Positions 1 through 10,620 of a stretch of 64,000 nucleotides of DNA are shown one piece after another. The notes below the pieces were generated by a model. It was given only the letters and a program-made list of their open reading frames with translations. It was not told where the DNA came from and did no database searches. This DNA comes from Paragorgia papillata. Taxonomy: Eukaryota > Cnidaria > Anthozoa > Scleralcyonacea > Coralliidae. Location of the stretch: the NCBI GenBank assembly GCA_035771165.1, contig JAWNZC010000279.1, positions 248,001-312,000 of the forward strand, read 5' to 3'. A program made the position numbers and the translations under genes. Positions within the stretch are counted from its first letter, which is position 1. Every line of letters starts with the position of its first letter.

Positions 1-1620
1 TATGACAACCAAAATGTTTTCTGTCACTTTTAGTACCAATACATGTGTATACCACTGATCGTGCATACTGCTAGGGGTTTAACCTGTACACTAATCTAGT
101 ATAGCAACACAAATAAAATACAAAACAATATGATTTTTTATTTTAACCTTTTTACTCATTGAAGTCATCAGAAAATGATGATAATTTAAATGAGTTAGAA
201 CATAAAAATTAACTCTCTCATTTACAACTTGCCCAGACTTCCTCAGTTGTCCCACAACAACATGCGTAAGAGTTGAAATGCTAATCTTATTTAAATTATT
301 TATTGTTTCAATTTTTAAAAAAATACTCAATAGTAACAATAAATTCTGCTATAGTACTCCTCAGTATCAGACGTGTGACCATTAACCACATTTGTTTGTA
401 GCTGTCAAGAGCAAACCTAATGTTACTAATCCCTCTGATGCCATAATGATGTGCTCTAATTTGGCTAGCACAACAGTATATACAAACATTCCATAAAAAT
501 ATCATAACTGCAGTGCCAGTTCTCATTATAAAGTTTTGATTATATATTACAAAACAATATCCAAAACTAATGTTGTGTTGAGTGATAGTGGTGACATAGG
601 TCAGTGAGGAATTCAAGTTTCGAATACCCTGGTTACATAGGCAAGTTTGGAATTTGAGTTTCAAATTCTCCGGTGGCTACTTGAGCAGGAAATCTAAAGT
701 CTGGTAAGGCTATTCATCAAAAAATAGCATTATCACATGGTACAAATCTAACTCTCTGATTAGACAACTTAACCGTGAAGTATTTGAGAAATAGAAAATG
801 GCCACCTGTATTTACTGGTATATAGCCTAATATAAACATGAGTGAGTTGGGAAAGTTCAAAATGGCTCAAGTTTACATAAGTACTTTCAGATTCTCCCAA
901 ACTCACTCGAGTGTTTGCATCATGTTATATAAATGCAGGGCATTCTATTGATATGCAGAAAATAATAGGGCTAAGAAATGTGCTGTGACATCACAACCAT
1001 GTTTGCATAGCCTGATATAAACACAGTAACTAAGCAATCACATTGTGCATAAAATATATACAACCTATTTTAAAAAATAATATATTTAATTACACTAAAC
1101 AATAATTATATTTGGCAGAATACTATAAAAAACAAAATAATAAGAAAACTGAATATACATGTACTGTGTCTGTACATGAACCATTATCAAATATTGGCAT
1201 GATGATTGATGATTCAATGTTGCAAGAGCACAAACAAGTCTATTGGTTTAATAAAAGTAATGGATATTAGGATATAGTCCTAGTCTTTGAAAACTGGTGT
1301 AACCATTGCCAACAACTGAACTGATGTAGACTCATTTTAATATAGCTGCTGCTGTATTTGTAGATTCTACTAGACTACAGTCTAAGAGTGTCAGACTCAA
1401 ATTTTAATAAAACAAATGCAGTACGCTGTACTGGCCTGGCAAGTGGCAACATTTCTGGCAATATAAGAATGTTGTACTTATATTCCTTGAAGTCAAACTC
1501 AATGTCTATATGACAATATACCATAAATATTTGTAGCACGAAACTGAAATCTGAAAAAGTGAATTCACGTCACGACCAAAGGCCTTTGTCACGACCCACA
1601 GCTACGACGAATCTGCCGTA
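1..1620. other. AT-rich intergenic sequence, no gene seen
   Basis: I see no coding region, RNA gene or clear repeat boundary here. The two longest open frames (minus strand, about 80 and 118 codons) have low-complexity AT-driven composition and no recognisable domain. This is ordinary non-coding DNA or distal intron. Confidence 0.5.
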
Positions 1621-1629
1621 CGTTCTCCC

Positions 1630-2079
1630 GTAAACGCTTAAATCAGGGATCCAAACATGTTACTAAGCCAAATAAGTATATTTCTTGTCTCTTTGGAAAG
1701 AATCTTTCATTTTGTCAGGTTTAATTCTCATAAAGATTTTTTTCATTTTGCTCCGCTCCTCTTGAAAATTCAACATGGAAACATTAGAAACCGTTGGGAG
1801 AATGAGGATGAAATTATCTGCGCAGCGCAGTAGGCGTTGAAGCGTTAAACCAATCAGAGGCAAGTTTCAAACGGCTTGTCCCAGAGCCACTTGCTTTCCC
1901 GGGGGGGAAGCTGGCTCTGGGTACGAGATTGCGTCAAATCGGGACAAGCTGTATTTGCGACTACAGTTGTTTAGTATACAATTGAGGACGAAATACCTTC
2001 GCGGTGTGTTGTATTCGGATGTTTCAACAAGCCAGACCCTAAAAACGGTACAATACTTCATAGGAAAGTTTCACGATGA
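1630..2079 (+). repeat. Dispersed repeat carrying a THAP-like relic
   Basis: The stretch resembles 59960-60370: both hold the run 'AAATTATCTGCGCAGCGCAG' followed by 'TTGTCCCAGAGCC' and a 'GGCTCTGGGNACGAGATTG' block. Its right end (1996-2079, +) reads 27 codons that start PSRCVVFGCFNKPDPKNG and continue to LHRKVSR before a stop. That Cys-x4-Cys spacing followed by Asn-Lys-Pro and a downstream LHR is how THAP zinc fingers begin. THAP domains bind DNA in P-element-like transposases and in host factors. Only the first half of the finger is present, so it is a relic or a lone exon. A related copy lies inverted at 3868-3990. Confidence 0.4.
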
Positions 2080-3244
2080 AGATTTAATACCAGAAGCAAT
2101 AGAATGATGCCAATGTTAGGATGTTAAGTGCGAACGCAAAGATACAGTATGGCGCACTGTATGGTCTAAGCATTTCAACTGGCCAGATGGTTTCTTCGAA
2201 AACATTGTTTTCAAGACAAGAGAAGCCCTATATCCCGTGGCTAAAAAGGGCTGATATATTAGAGAAACCTTCTACCCACCATATTTACTGGAGACAAACG
2301 CGAAGGAAAGCTTTGAATTGAGAGTCGAGCGCGACAAGAGGATTCAACGCAACATGAGCAATAATCAACAAACTCGTTGCATGTTTTGATTCAATTATTT
2401 TAACAAACACGGACTCCAGGTAAAATAACTTTTTTAGATATTTAGAATTAGAAAGAAGTGCTCCTGAGAAACCACAACCTTGCAGATCATCTGAATACAT
2501 CGAGCATGAAAATATAATGAAAACAAAACAAGCATATGTCGTTACGTCGAACCGTGGTCGAACATCTTGTCAGCTGCCTTAATTCTCGCGTTTATACATG
2601 AACCACCGACTTTTTTCTCGAACTTTACAGCTATTTACTGTGGTTGGTATGATTAGGGTTTTCTGCGTATTCGTATCTATATAATAAAGCTACAGTTTGG
2701 AAGATCATTAAAATTGTATTCCTGATATGCCAATAAATATTATAATTTATCAATGGCAAAAGTGTTTTACCTGTCGGTCCTGTCAGACCGCAAATTAGCT
2801 AAAACATAAACAGACTCTGGAAATTACAGAAACGGAGATAAATACAGAGTTGCCTATGGATGAGGCTAGAGATGAATATGTTATAAAGGGCTTAAGGCCC
2901 AATTATCCTCAGCTGTAACAGATTTACGTAAAAGCTGTAAAGAGAAAAATATCAGTGGTTCCTGCGAGAAGACATGCAGCTGACAAGGTACTTGACAGGA
3001 CGATATCAGACTGCTTGTTTTGTTTTGTTTTCATTAAATATTCAAGAGTAGATGTATTTCAAGGGTATATGGAAGATTGTGATTTTTCAGTGGTATTTGA
3101 CTCTTCTTCGTATTTCCTAAATATCTAAAAAGTTATACCGAGGGTCCATATTTGTGGGAAAAAATGCATTAAATTACAATATACAACGGGTTTGTTGATT
3201 TCTCACTGTGTGACTCGGATCGCTCGCCCTTAAAGCGCTTCTTG
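2080..3244. other. Intergenic sequence, no gene seen
   Basis: No domain-bearing reading frame was found. The short open frames at 2121-2321 (+) and 2285-2500 (-) overlap each other and have no family resemblance. No palindromes or tandem arrays stand out. Confidence 0.45.
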
Positions 3245-3591
3245 GGGGCTGTTTATATGAGAGGCGAGTCAGCTCGGTAGCGGGATAGCCCGGTGAGCGA
3301 GATAATTTCTGGCTCGCGTTTATATGAACGAATTTCATCCCGCCTACCGGGATCAGGGATGATTTTAGTCAAAACAATAGATGGCGTCGGCATCCCTTTG
3401 AAAAATCATCCCGGTAACCGAGATCTCGCCTCTTTCAATCTACTCTTTCAAGTGAGATCTCGCTAACCGGGCTAGCCCGTTTGGCCATATAAACGCAGAG
3501 GAATTTTTAACAGGAAAATAACTACAGTGAGATCTCGCTCACTGGGCCATCCCGCTTACCGGGCTGACTCGCCTCTCATATAACCAGCCCC
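3245..3591. mobile_element. MITE with about 59-bp terminal inverted repeats
   Basis: The left end starts GGGGCTGTTTATATGAGAGG and the right end is its near-exact reverse complement (ending CATATAACCAGCCCC). The inverted arms extend about 59 bp through 'GCGAGTCAGC' and 'CGGGATAGCCC'. The interior repeats the same CCCGGTAACCGAG-like words, so the ends are subterminally repetitive. There is no coding capacity, so it is non-autonomous. The flanks (TTG / TTT) give no clean target duplication. The end sequence resembles the element at 28458-28700, which has a TTA duplication, so a PIF/Harbinger affinity is inferred. Confidence 0.75.
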
Positions 3592-3867
3592 TTTTGGTGG
3601 TCGTGTGGAGCAGATGCGGGTGGGTAGAACGTTACTCTAATACCATCCATTTCTATACACGAGATATAGAACTTATCTTGTACTGGAAAACTACTCTTCC
3701 AGCGAAACCGACGTACTGGCTAAGTGTAAGTTACACTTTGTGTGCGTTTGCGCTTAACAAGTTAACAACGCAAAGTTGGCGTCTTTCTCTCGCCTCCAAT
3801 CTTAAACCTTTAGTGTAAGCCTTCCTGTGAAGTGTTATACCATTCTCTGAGTTTATGCCATTAACTG

Positions 3868-3990
3868 GTTTGTTGAAACACTCGAATAAAACACACCGCG
3901 AAGGTTATTTTGTCCGCAATTGTAAAGTAAACAACTGTAGTCGAAATTACAGCTTGTCCCGATTTGACGTCATCAAGCATACTCGTACTC
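3868..3990 (-). repeat. Inverted THAP-like relic copy
   Basis: The reverse complement is closely similar to 1930-2040: both carry the 'GACAAGCTGTA...CGACTACAGTTGTTTA' run and the 'CTTCGCGGTGTGTT' run. On the minus strand it reads CVLFECFNKP, again the opening of a THAP-type finger, though the second conserved cysteine spacing is followed directly by an unrelated sequence. The two copies are in opposite orientation about 1.8 kb apart. Confidence 0.35.
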
Positions 3991-3991
3991 A

Positions 3992-4732
3992 GACTCTTTT
4001 CTCCCGGCCATGTTTTGAAAAACTCGTGTTTGGAACCAAATATCTCGGGCAGTTTTCATCCGTTGAAGGAGTGTTATATATCGTTAGAATCGTCTCAATA
4101 CGGCCGATTTTTAGAAAAAAAATGAAAATTCTCGTATATGCACTTTAAAAAACTATCTTAATTTTGGAAGCTATATAAAGAGACATAATTATCTAAAATA
4201 TAAAATAGTGATGTTTACAATTTTAAATAAAATTATTACTGTTACTTTATTATATAAATTTATTATTACATTTAACGTTAATTAAACAATAACTAGTGAC
4301 TTTTAATTTTATGTGACTGGCTTTCTTGGTTAGTTTTATAACTGTAATAGTTCACACACGAGCTGTAAGTCTTTTTTCGCCGATTTCCAAACATCGAGAG
4401 GAGTGGAATATATATATACGAAGCGAAGCCGAATATTTTTAATGAACTTCGAAGTAATTGAAATTGAATAAAAAAAATTTCTTTTAACTTACTTCACAAA
4501 CAAATGTATAGTTATATAGTTATTTGCACTGGTTATTTGGATTGTTAGCCAATCAAATTTATCACACGGGAGACTACTTCATGTATGCTTATTATTTTGT
4601 CCTGGTGCAAGTCACGCTACCTCTCTGGCCTTTTTAGAGTTTTCTTTTTCCATAAAAATTTGTTGATGAGAGCAGTCGTATAATAAATCTCTTATAATAT
4701 GTTTTGGTGTGTAGTATCACTGTATATTTTTA
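3992..4732. other. AT-rich intergenic sequence
   Basis: Very AT-rich, with no gene or repeat boundary that I can support. It includes a (TA)n run near 4410. Confidence 0.4.
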
Positions 4733-4810
4733 CTCTGTAGCTCAATGGTTAGAGCGTTCCACAGGCGATCAACACGCTTTGGGTTTGATTGCCGCTTGGG
4801 AACTCAAAAC
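4733..4810 (+). tRNA. tRNA-like sequence (pseudogene or SINE head)
   Basis: An A-box-like block 'TGTAGCTCAATGGTTAGAGC' is followed about 30 nt later by a B-box-like block 'GGGTTTGATTGCCG', the internal RNA polymerase III promoter layout of a tRNA gene. A normal acceptor stem does not form: the 5' end (ACTCTGT) and 3' end (GGGAACTC) do not pair. It is therefore more likely a tRNA pseudogene or the head of a tRNA-derived SINE than a working tRNA. I cannot assign an anticodon with confidence. Confidence 0.35.
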
Positions 4811-5048
4811 TTAATTTTCAATTTAATTCTCAAAAAACTAAAATACATTTGAGTAAAATAGCTTGAAGAACATCTACAGGCAATTCTCATACCCAACAAG
4901 GTAGAATAGATTTCTTCACTTAACAGTTTATTTAGTTGCAAGAAATACATTTTATTATAATTAACTTTAAGAACTACATGTAATTTACTAACATTATTTT
5001 GTCCAATAACATTCATAACCTGAACACTGCGAGTATATAGTAAGTCGA

Positions 5049-5570
5049 TTGATCCCAATGTCCTTAAATTTTGTAGATTGTGTTCCATACGCAGTTTTAC
5101 ATTTTAAGCCACAACTATTACGGTGTGCTCGACCAGGCGAGAATTCAACGGTAATTGAATCCCCATCTCATGGCGCGCACAATTATCAAAATTTGACAAG
5201 CGATGGAAAGCCGTCACCAGGCCACTGCCGAGGAATAGTCAAACACCAACGTGCTTATGTAAACATTCTTGAATCCATAAAACCTTGGTATACCAAACTT
5301 CAGTTGTTACCTCGGATTACGATCGATTGGTTGAGAAACGCATGGGGGAACGTGGATGAGCTTGGGCGTCATGCGTATGATGTTTTGCAGCGTGTCAGAA
5401 GTGTATTTATGCCATACAACAAACTGAAGAATGTTCAGGAAACTGACAAAGACGAAGGCAAATTAAGTGGAGAAGAACCCAATGACGAGACAAGCACTCC
5501 TATTTACAACAGTTTGGAAAGATCGTGTGAAGCACAGCCACAAAAAGAAACGCAAATAAATATAGAGTAA
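5049..5570 (+). CDS. Orphan open reading frame, possible terminal exon
   Basis: The 173-codon frame has mixed, non-repetitive composition. Its middle is amphipathic and tryptophan-bearing (IDWLRNAWGNVDELGRHAYD) and its C-terminal tail is acidic and polar. Possible 3' splice sites (TTTTGTAG near 5078, CATACGCAG near 5096) lie near the start of the frame, so it may be the last exon of a longer gene. An AATAAA polyadenylation-type signal follows the stop within about 30 nt. I recognise no family. No upstream exon is evident, and the nearest feature is the tRNA-like sequence about 240 nt upstream. It could be a chance frame, but length and composition set it apart from most of the others. Confidence 0.35.
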   Translation: MIPMSLNFVDCVPYAVLHFKPQLLRCARPGENSTVIESPSHGAHNYQNLTSDGKPSPGHCRGIVKHQRAYVNILESIKPWYTKLQLLPRITIDWLRNAWGNVDELGRHAYDVLQRVRSVFMPYNKLKNVQETDKDEGKLSGEEPNDETSTPIYNSLERSCEAQPQKETQINIE

Positions 5571-5836
5571 AAAAGAAGAAATGAAAATAACTAGATAATA
5601 AATAATGTTTGGCCATTTTTTCAACATAAGAAATTTGCACTAATGGAATGGATAATTCACCATAAAAACAAAAGGGAAAGTCTTCAGTTATCAGAATATA
5701 TCCTGAACTGAAAATATTCCAGCAAATTAACCTTAGGGTATGTTTAACACACATTAAAGTGTGTTCCTAATTACACACCTTTTAAAAATGTTCCAAAACT
5801 AACACAACTTAAGTTCTTCGTTAAGGTTGGCAGGAT

Positions 5837-6400
5837 CATTTTGGTAAAGCGCTCTCAATTACTCAGAATTTTTGCCACAACAACAAAATAGATATCGTTG
5901 GAAAGCTGTTAATTTGTATATTACAATATAGTCTATGATTTTGCGATGAACACAACCAATAATAGCTGTGGAGACTCGGTGCGACTCAAGTAAAAATCGT
6001 TTTATTTTGTTCAAAATCTTTTTTGGCAGTTCAATTCCGAGATAAATTTCCAGCAAAACGGTGTCAGTGTTTTTTGACGACCAAATTTGAAAATGCTGTT
6101 TTTCGACCAACATTCCAACAAAATAAGTCATAAAATCGGAACCAGGCAATAAATGAAAAAAACCCAAAAAAACCGACACCGTTTTGCTGGAGATTTATCT
6201 CGAAATCGAACGGCGAAAAATTTTTTTTAACAAAATGAAACGCGTTGTTCTTAAGTCGCCCCGAGTGAAGTATTATTGGCTTATGTTTATCGCAAAATAA
6301 AATATAACATTGTATTCTACAAATTAATAGCTTTATAACGATATCTATTTTATTTTTGTGGCATAAATCCTGACGAATTGAGAGCGCTTTACCGAAATGA
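5837..6400. mobile_element. Foldback element, 564 bp, uninterrupted copy
   Basis: The two halves are imperfect reverse complements along arms of about 220 bp. The outer ends read TCATTTTGGTAAAGCGCTC and GAGCGCTTTACCGAAATGA. The inner arms meet at a pair of 'CAGCAAAACGGTGTC' / 'GACACCGTTTTGCTG' blocks. There are no convincing coding frames; the minus-strand frames across it are mirror images of the arms. A second, interrupted copy sits at about 27450-28394, which makes this one the reference for what was inserted there. Confidence 0.8.
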
Positions 6401-6765
6401 CTCTGCAAACCGGAGACCTTAAGATGAGTTAAAATTGTACCAAAAAGTGTTGATAATGATTCAGCACACCTTTTTTAAGGTGTAGCTTTGTCGTAGCATT
6501 TTTCTTTGAATTCGTTCTCATTTCGCTTTTCAACAAGTAATTCAACCATGATAAATTGTGACACAAATTGTTTATTTAGAATACGAGCTAGAGCATGCTG
6601 CATACAAGTTACGATTTGTCGTTGGTTTTGGTATTAATTTGATAGAAGTTTATCAAATCTCTTTATCAAATTATTGTTAAATGTTTATATATTAATTTAA
6701 TAAGTGAACTGATTCAATGTAAATAGTATAATAATACTAACACAAAATTTATAGAACTTTTGAAC

Positions 6766-7015
6766 TTTTTACCGGGCATGGTTGCCATTTGGGAACTTAT
6801 TACTTTTACTCTGACTAAGGCCAGACGATTTTACTCGTCAAGTGGGGACCTCCTGGTAATCTTCCCGGTAAATGGTTAAAGACTATGTCCACTAACCCTT
6901 TACCGGGCATGGTTGCAACTTGGTAACTTATTACTTTTACCGCTCTGGCTATCGCCAGACGATTTTACTGGTCAAGTGGAGACCTTCTTGTAATCTGCCC
7001 GGTAAAGTGTTAATA
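6766..7015. repeat. Two tandem copies of a ~130-bp repeat
   Basis: Copy 1 (about 6769-6882) and copy 2 (about 6900-7013) each open with 'TTTACCGGGCATGGTTGC', contain 'GCCAGACGATTTTACT' and close with 'CCCGGTAAA'. Opening and closing words are inverted relative to each other, so each unit looks like a tiny MITE. The 'AAATCGTCTGGC' core recurs at 29420-29470 and 62178-62215, so this is a dispersed family. Confidence 0.6.
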
Positions 7016-8760
7016 TATGACGTGATTGAATTCTGGAATCGTTATTGAGGAAAATTACTGTGCCGCCTCCTAGCACTGATTATCAAAAAAGAAGTTTCAG
7101 TGATAATGGAGCGGTACTGTAGAGCATTTTGCCCTTAAATTTTATAGATAGCCATCGTCACTAGAAAGCTTCAAATCTCAATAAGTTGCCGATTAAGTGG
7201 GTCATACGGGTCCTTGTGAAGCAGGTCTTTTTTATTGATTATATGTACTATATTGGCATTATTATGTATGTTATTTATTGTAGGATTTATTTGTAGTTTT
7301 ATTGTATTTAGTTAATACTTCATCCTTCTATATTTTCTTTGTATTTTAACCACTTGAAATTTTTACCGTGCTTTAAATAAAGTTGCATGTCTTACCTCTC
7401 TCTTATCTTATCTTTCCACCGTATTATAAATCACTTAATATAGAGAATAACTAAAATTCAAAACCAACTGCGTGTAAGCGATTTTCTATTAAATGGAGTT
7501 ATTGTTGACAGAAAATAAAACGTACTTTTAATCCCGCCCCCCTCCGACAAAGAGGGCTGGAGGCCCATTTTTATCTTATATTTTTAATTAATGGGAAATA
7601 GAGAATATCACATGACCGTGCGGAGATGCAAATTTTATCTTCTAGTGTTGATAATATCGTTCACTAGTCAGGAAAGATGTTACCAACACGAGAAGATAAA
7701 AGTCGTATATATAAGAGGCTATGTAATATTCTGTTTATTCCAAACACTGACACGAACGATCTAAAATAAGATAAACAAGCACAAAATGTGATAGCAATAG
7801 TTTGAATAAAACTGGGAAACTGGAATCAACAAACTAGCTGCGGCCGCGAAATACGGCAGAAAATGGACTGAGGCATGAATTGGTTCCGATTGGCCAAACG
7901 ACCAACGGATGTCTAACGCGGCATTTTATTCATATCATAGCTTAATGTAGAAGAAAATAATTAACTGTGGTCTTGTCTAGCCGCCAGGCGATCGTCTGAA
8001 GGGAGACATTTGGAAGTATAAGGTTGAAGATTATCTTTTATCTTTAAGAAAAGTCCTGAATCTCGAGATATTGTGCACTACAGTATTACTGAATCTGCGG
8101 CCAAAACAAAATGCAGGCCAGTAATCAGTTTTGTTCATAAACAAGGCTGATGTAAATACATTCTTCTTATGCATAAGTGCATAGTCCCTAGAATTATATT
8201 GTCTGGAGACGCGGCGAACATCAAAGCGGTTAACAATGAGCCACAATTTTGGTTGAGGGTGGCAAATAAGGTGCACAAATCTTTTGTTTTACGTTCATTA
8301 ATATTTATAAAGCAACGCTGCTATTGGTTGATTGCTTCATTATACCAAAAATACAATGTGTTTAGCAAGCGTTGAGGTGAAATAAGGTGCACAAACGTGA
8401 ACAAAAACCTAGAACAAAGACTTTGGTCGCATTTCCAGACAATTTATTTCTGATCTAGGGACTATGATAAGTGTAAGCCCAGCAACTGTTGTCAAGAGCC
8501 ATACTGCAAGTTGCTGAGACAATTAGAAAACTGTCATACCCAAATCACTTGTTTTTTACTTATAAATGCAAAAGCACAAACTACTTGATTATGAATGAGC
8601 ACTTTTACAAACGTTTTCAAGTTTGTATGGAAGTACGTCAGATGATACCAAAATGTGCCTTAATTGGCTCATGTTTATTTGGAAAAAATAACTAACGGAA
8701 AATTATTTGAAAAAAGCTGTGTCACAGCCATAGTTGGATTCTAGGCACGCTGGGCTTAAA
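7016..8760. other. Intergenic sequence downstream of the MGAT4-like gene
   Basis: I find no supported gene. The short frames here lack family resemblance. A direct repeat of 'AATAAGGTGCACAAA' occurs near 8266 and 8380, flanking about 100 bp. The sequence 'TTTATT' at 8762-8767 is an AATAAA signal on the minus strand, suitable for the MGAT4-like transcript that ends just above. Confidence 0.4.
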
Positions 8761-8785
8761 TTTTATTTTGTGTGTGTGTTTTTGC

Positions 8786-9456
8786 TCAGTCTAATGCTGA
8801 AGTCTGGTAACCAATATGTTTGAATATATTTCTTTTATACGTTGTTTTAGCTACATCATTTCCAAGCATCGTCCTGTACGCAGACATAAGAAGATCCACG
8901 GGCATTTCCGTGTAAAACATACGAAACAAACGCGCTTGGTTTTGCAGCGTTTCAGAGCGATACAACTTGCCAATGAAACCCAGGTTACTAAAGTCCAGAT
9001 TAAACCAATAGACTCCCTTCATCTCTTCCACAAATTCTTTTATATGACTGTCGTAATCCCGCGTGGCGATGACGTCATCCTCTAATTGGAGATAATAAGG
9101 CGAAAAGGGCTGGCAATATTGCATAAGAAAGGCGAAGTCTATAGCCTGCTTCGAACGCCAGTATACTCTCTCTTCCGAATCGTCGAGTGTAGTAGGTAGT
9201 CCATGTAACGGGGGATACGCCTTCGGTGGTATTACTATTACCTGAATGATACCTTGCTTGAGATAACGACCATATTTCTCTGTGAGCTGTTCTAGCCGTC
9301 GCGTTCTAACACTTCTTTTTGTGTCTGCTAGGAGAATGACAATTTTAAAAGTAAAGTCGGTGGTTTTGCTTGTATTGTAGAGCAGCGAGTTTAACGTTGT
9401 TTCCAGATAGTTACGATCCTTTCGCTCAATCGTTGGCAAACCAATTGTCAAGAAAA
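8786..9456 (-). CDS. MGAT4: MGAT4-family N-acetylglucosaminyltransferase, terminal exon (GT54 core)
   Basis: This exon encodes about 223 residues of the glycosyltransferase 54 core. Family members transfer GlcNAc from UDP-GlcNAc in beta-1,4 linkage to the alpha-1,3-mannose arm of N-glycans in the Golgi. Visible landmarks in order: FLTIGLPTIERK at the exon start, a Ser-Glu-Glu-Arg-Val-Tyr-Trp-Arg block, YYLQLEDDV (the Asp-Asp metal/nucleotide-sugar site), NLGFIGKLYRS, and IFKHIGYQTSALD just before the stop. The exon is taken to start after the acceptor TTTCTTTAATTTAG rather than at the upstream ATG, because homology begins there and the one-base phase matches the preceding exon. No C-terminal extension is present, so the protein is shorter than vertebrate MGAT4A/B. 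A minus-strand AATAAA lies about 20 nt past the stop. Confidence 0.9.
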
Positions 9457-9949
9457 CTAAATTAAAGAAATTTTTCATATAATTTTAAAACTAACAACAA
9501 TAAAAGATTAGAGTAGTAAAGTGCGTTCGACACTAAGTCGTAAGGATGTCATCTTTGCAAAGTGTGAAAGAAAATAACTAAACAATTTGTTGCATCGCAC
9601 TCGTGTGTTTGTTTGTAGGACATATTTGCACTTTACGATAGGTGCCTTTTTGACCTGAAACCTATATATTTCGACCTAAATAACTGGCTTTAGCAAGGGT
9701 TTGAACAGTTTATAATGCCGCGAATAATGTATCTCGCTTAAAATACAAATCCTTTTTTGCTATGAGTAATTTTATAGTTATTAGAAAATATACATGGTTT
9801 AGAGGGAAACTCGACAAAAGGCAGTCTTATGTTTTTGTTTAGGTAAGTTATAGAAATATGTGCACTTTCACGGTTTCTGAACATATTGTATTTTATGCAT
9901 ATTAAAGCAATCATTCAATAACAACATTTCGGTTCAACCTAGTTGGAAC

Positions 9950-10311
9950 TAACACCGCTGCCAAACGTTTTACGCATGCTCGACGTCCGAACTCGCACCT
10001 CAAAAAAAGAGCGGGAAAACACTGAAAGATTTGGACTGGTCCGAGAGTCCGACACAAAAGTTAAAATTATAAGTATACTACCAAAAAGATAAGGTAGGTA
10101 ACTTGTGCATGGATTCTTTGTCAATATTGTAACCGATTCTGAAATGACCCCTTCGTAATTTTCATTACCCTTTTTTAAAACACAAATGAATAGTCGAGTC
10201 TTACTTAATCTTCACTGTCTGGTTGTTGTTGCCACGGCTAGTTCCCACTTCTCTTGTAATGTTTATTCTAGCAAATTCACGTATGCGCAAATGTTTGGTA
10301 GCGGTGTTGTC
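9950..10311. mobile_element. MITE, copy 1 of a pair
   Basis: The ends are inverted: ACACCGCTGCCAAACGTTTT on the left, and the complement of it ('AAATGTTTGGTAGCGGTGT') on the right. A close copy in the opposite orientation lies at 30341-30707, sharing internal blocks such as 'AGAGCGGGAAAACACTGAAA' and 'GGTAACTTGTGCATGG'. No coding capacity is conserved between copies. No unambiguous target duplication was seen. Confidence 0.75.
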
Positions 10312-10489
10312 GAAACTAGTATAAAAATCACTGGAACTAGATTAGCCGTGCTCTTTAAATAGTAAATAAATAAAGCTAAAACAAAGAATTCGTTCACCTT
10401 CAGGTACCTTTCAACATGAATCGTAGTTTTATTGTTAACCGCTTTGAAGTTTGCCGGGTTTCCAAACTATGTTTATTTTCTAGTAATCG

Positions 10490-10620
10490 AAATATAGTAA
10501 GGTTTGAGTACTGCCGAAAATATGGAAGGTAGTTTCTAACGTTTCGAGCGAAGGCCCTTCGTCAGATTGTATTTCAACACTGCCTACGCAGCACACTACT
10601 ATTACTTTAATTATTTCTCT
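10490..10620 (-). mobile_element. Penelope-like element 3' tail relic with hammerhead-like core
   Basis: On the minus strand it carries CTGACGAAGGGCCTTCGCTC followed by GAAACGTTAG, close to the same block at 21907-21940 downstream of a GIY-YIG reading frame. CUGANGA plus GAAA is the hammerhead core, but here I cannot pair a convincing stem I or stem III. The segment 'TGTATTTCAACACTGCCTACGCAGC' recurs inverted at 58786-58822. Only the terminal part of the element is present. Confidence 0.5.

Noticed and set aside
8816..9085. 89-codon plus-strand frame
   Set aside because: It is antisense to the GT54 catalytic exon and has no similarity of its own.
10530..10575. Full hammerhead ribozyme at the minus-strand CTGACGA...GAAAC block
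   Set aside because: The cores are present, but I could not pair stem I or a proper stem III, so it is kept only as a hammerhead-like relic.
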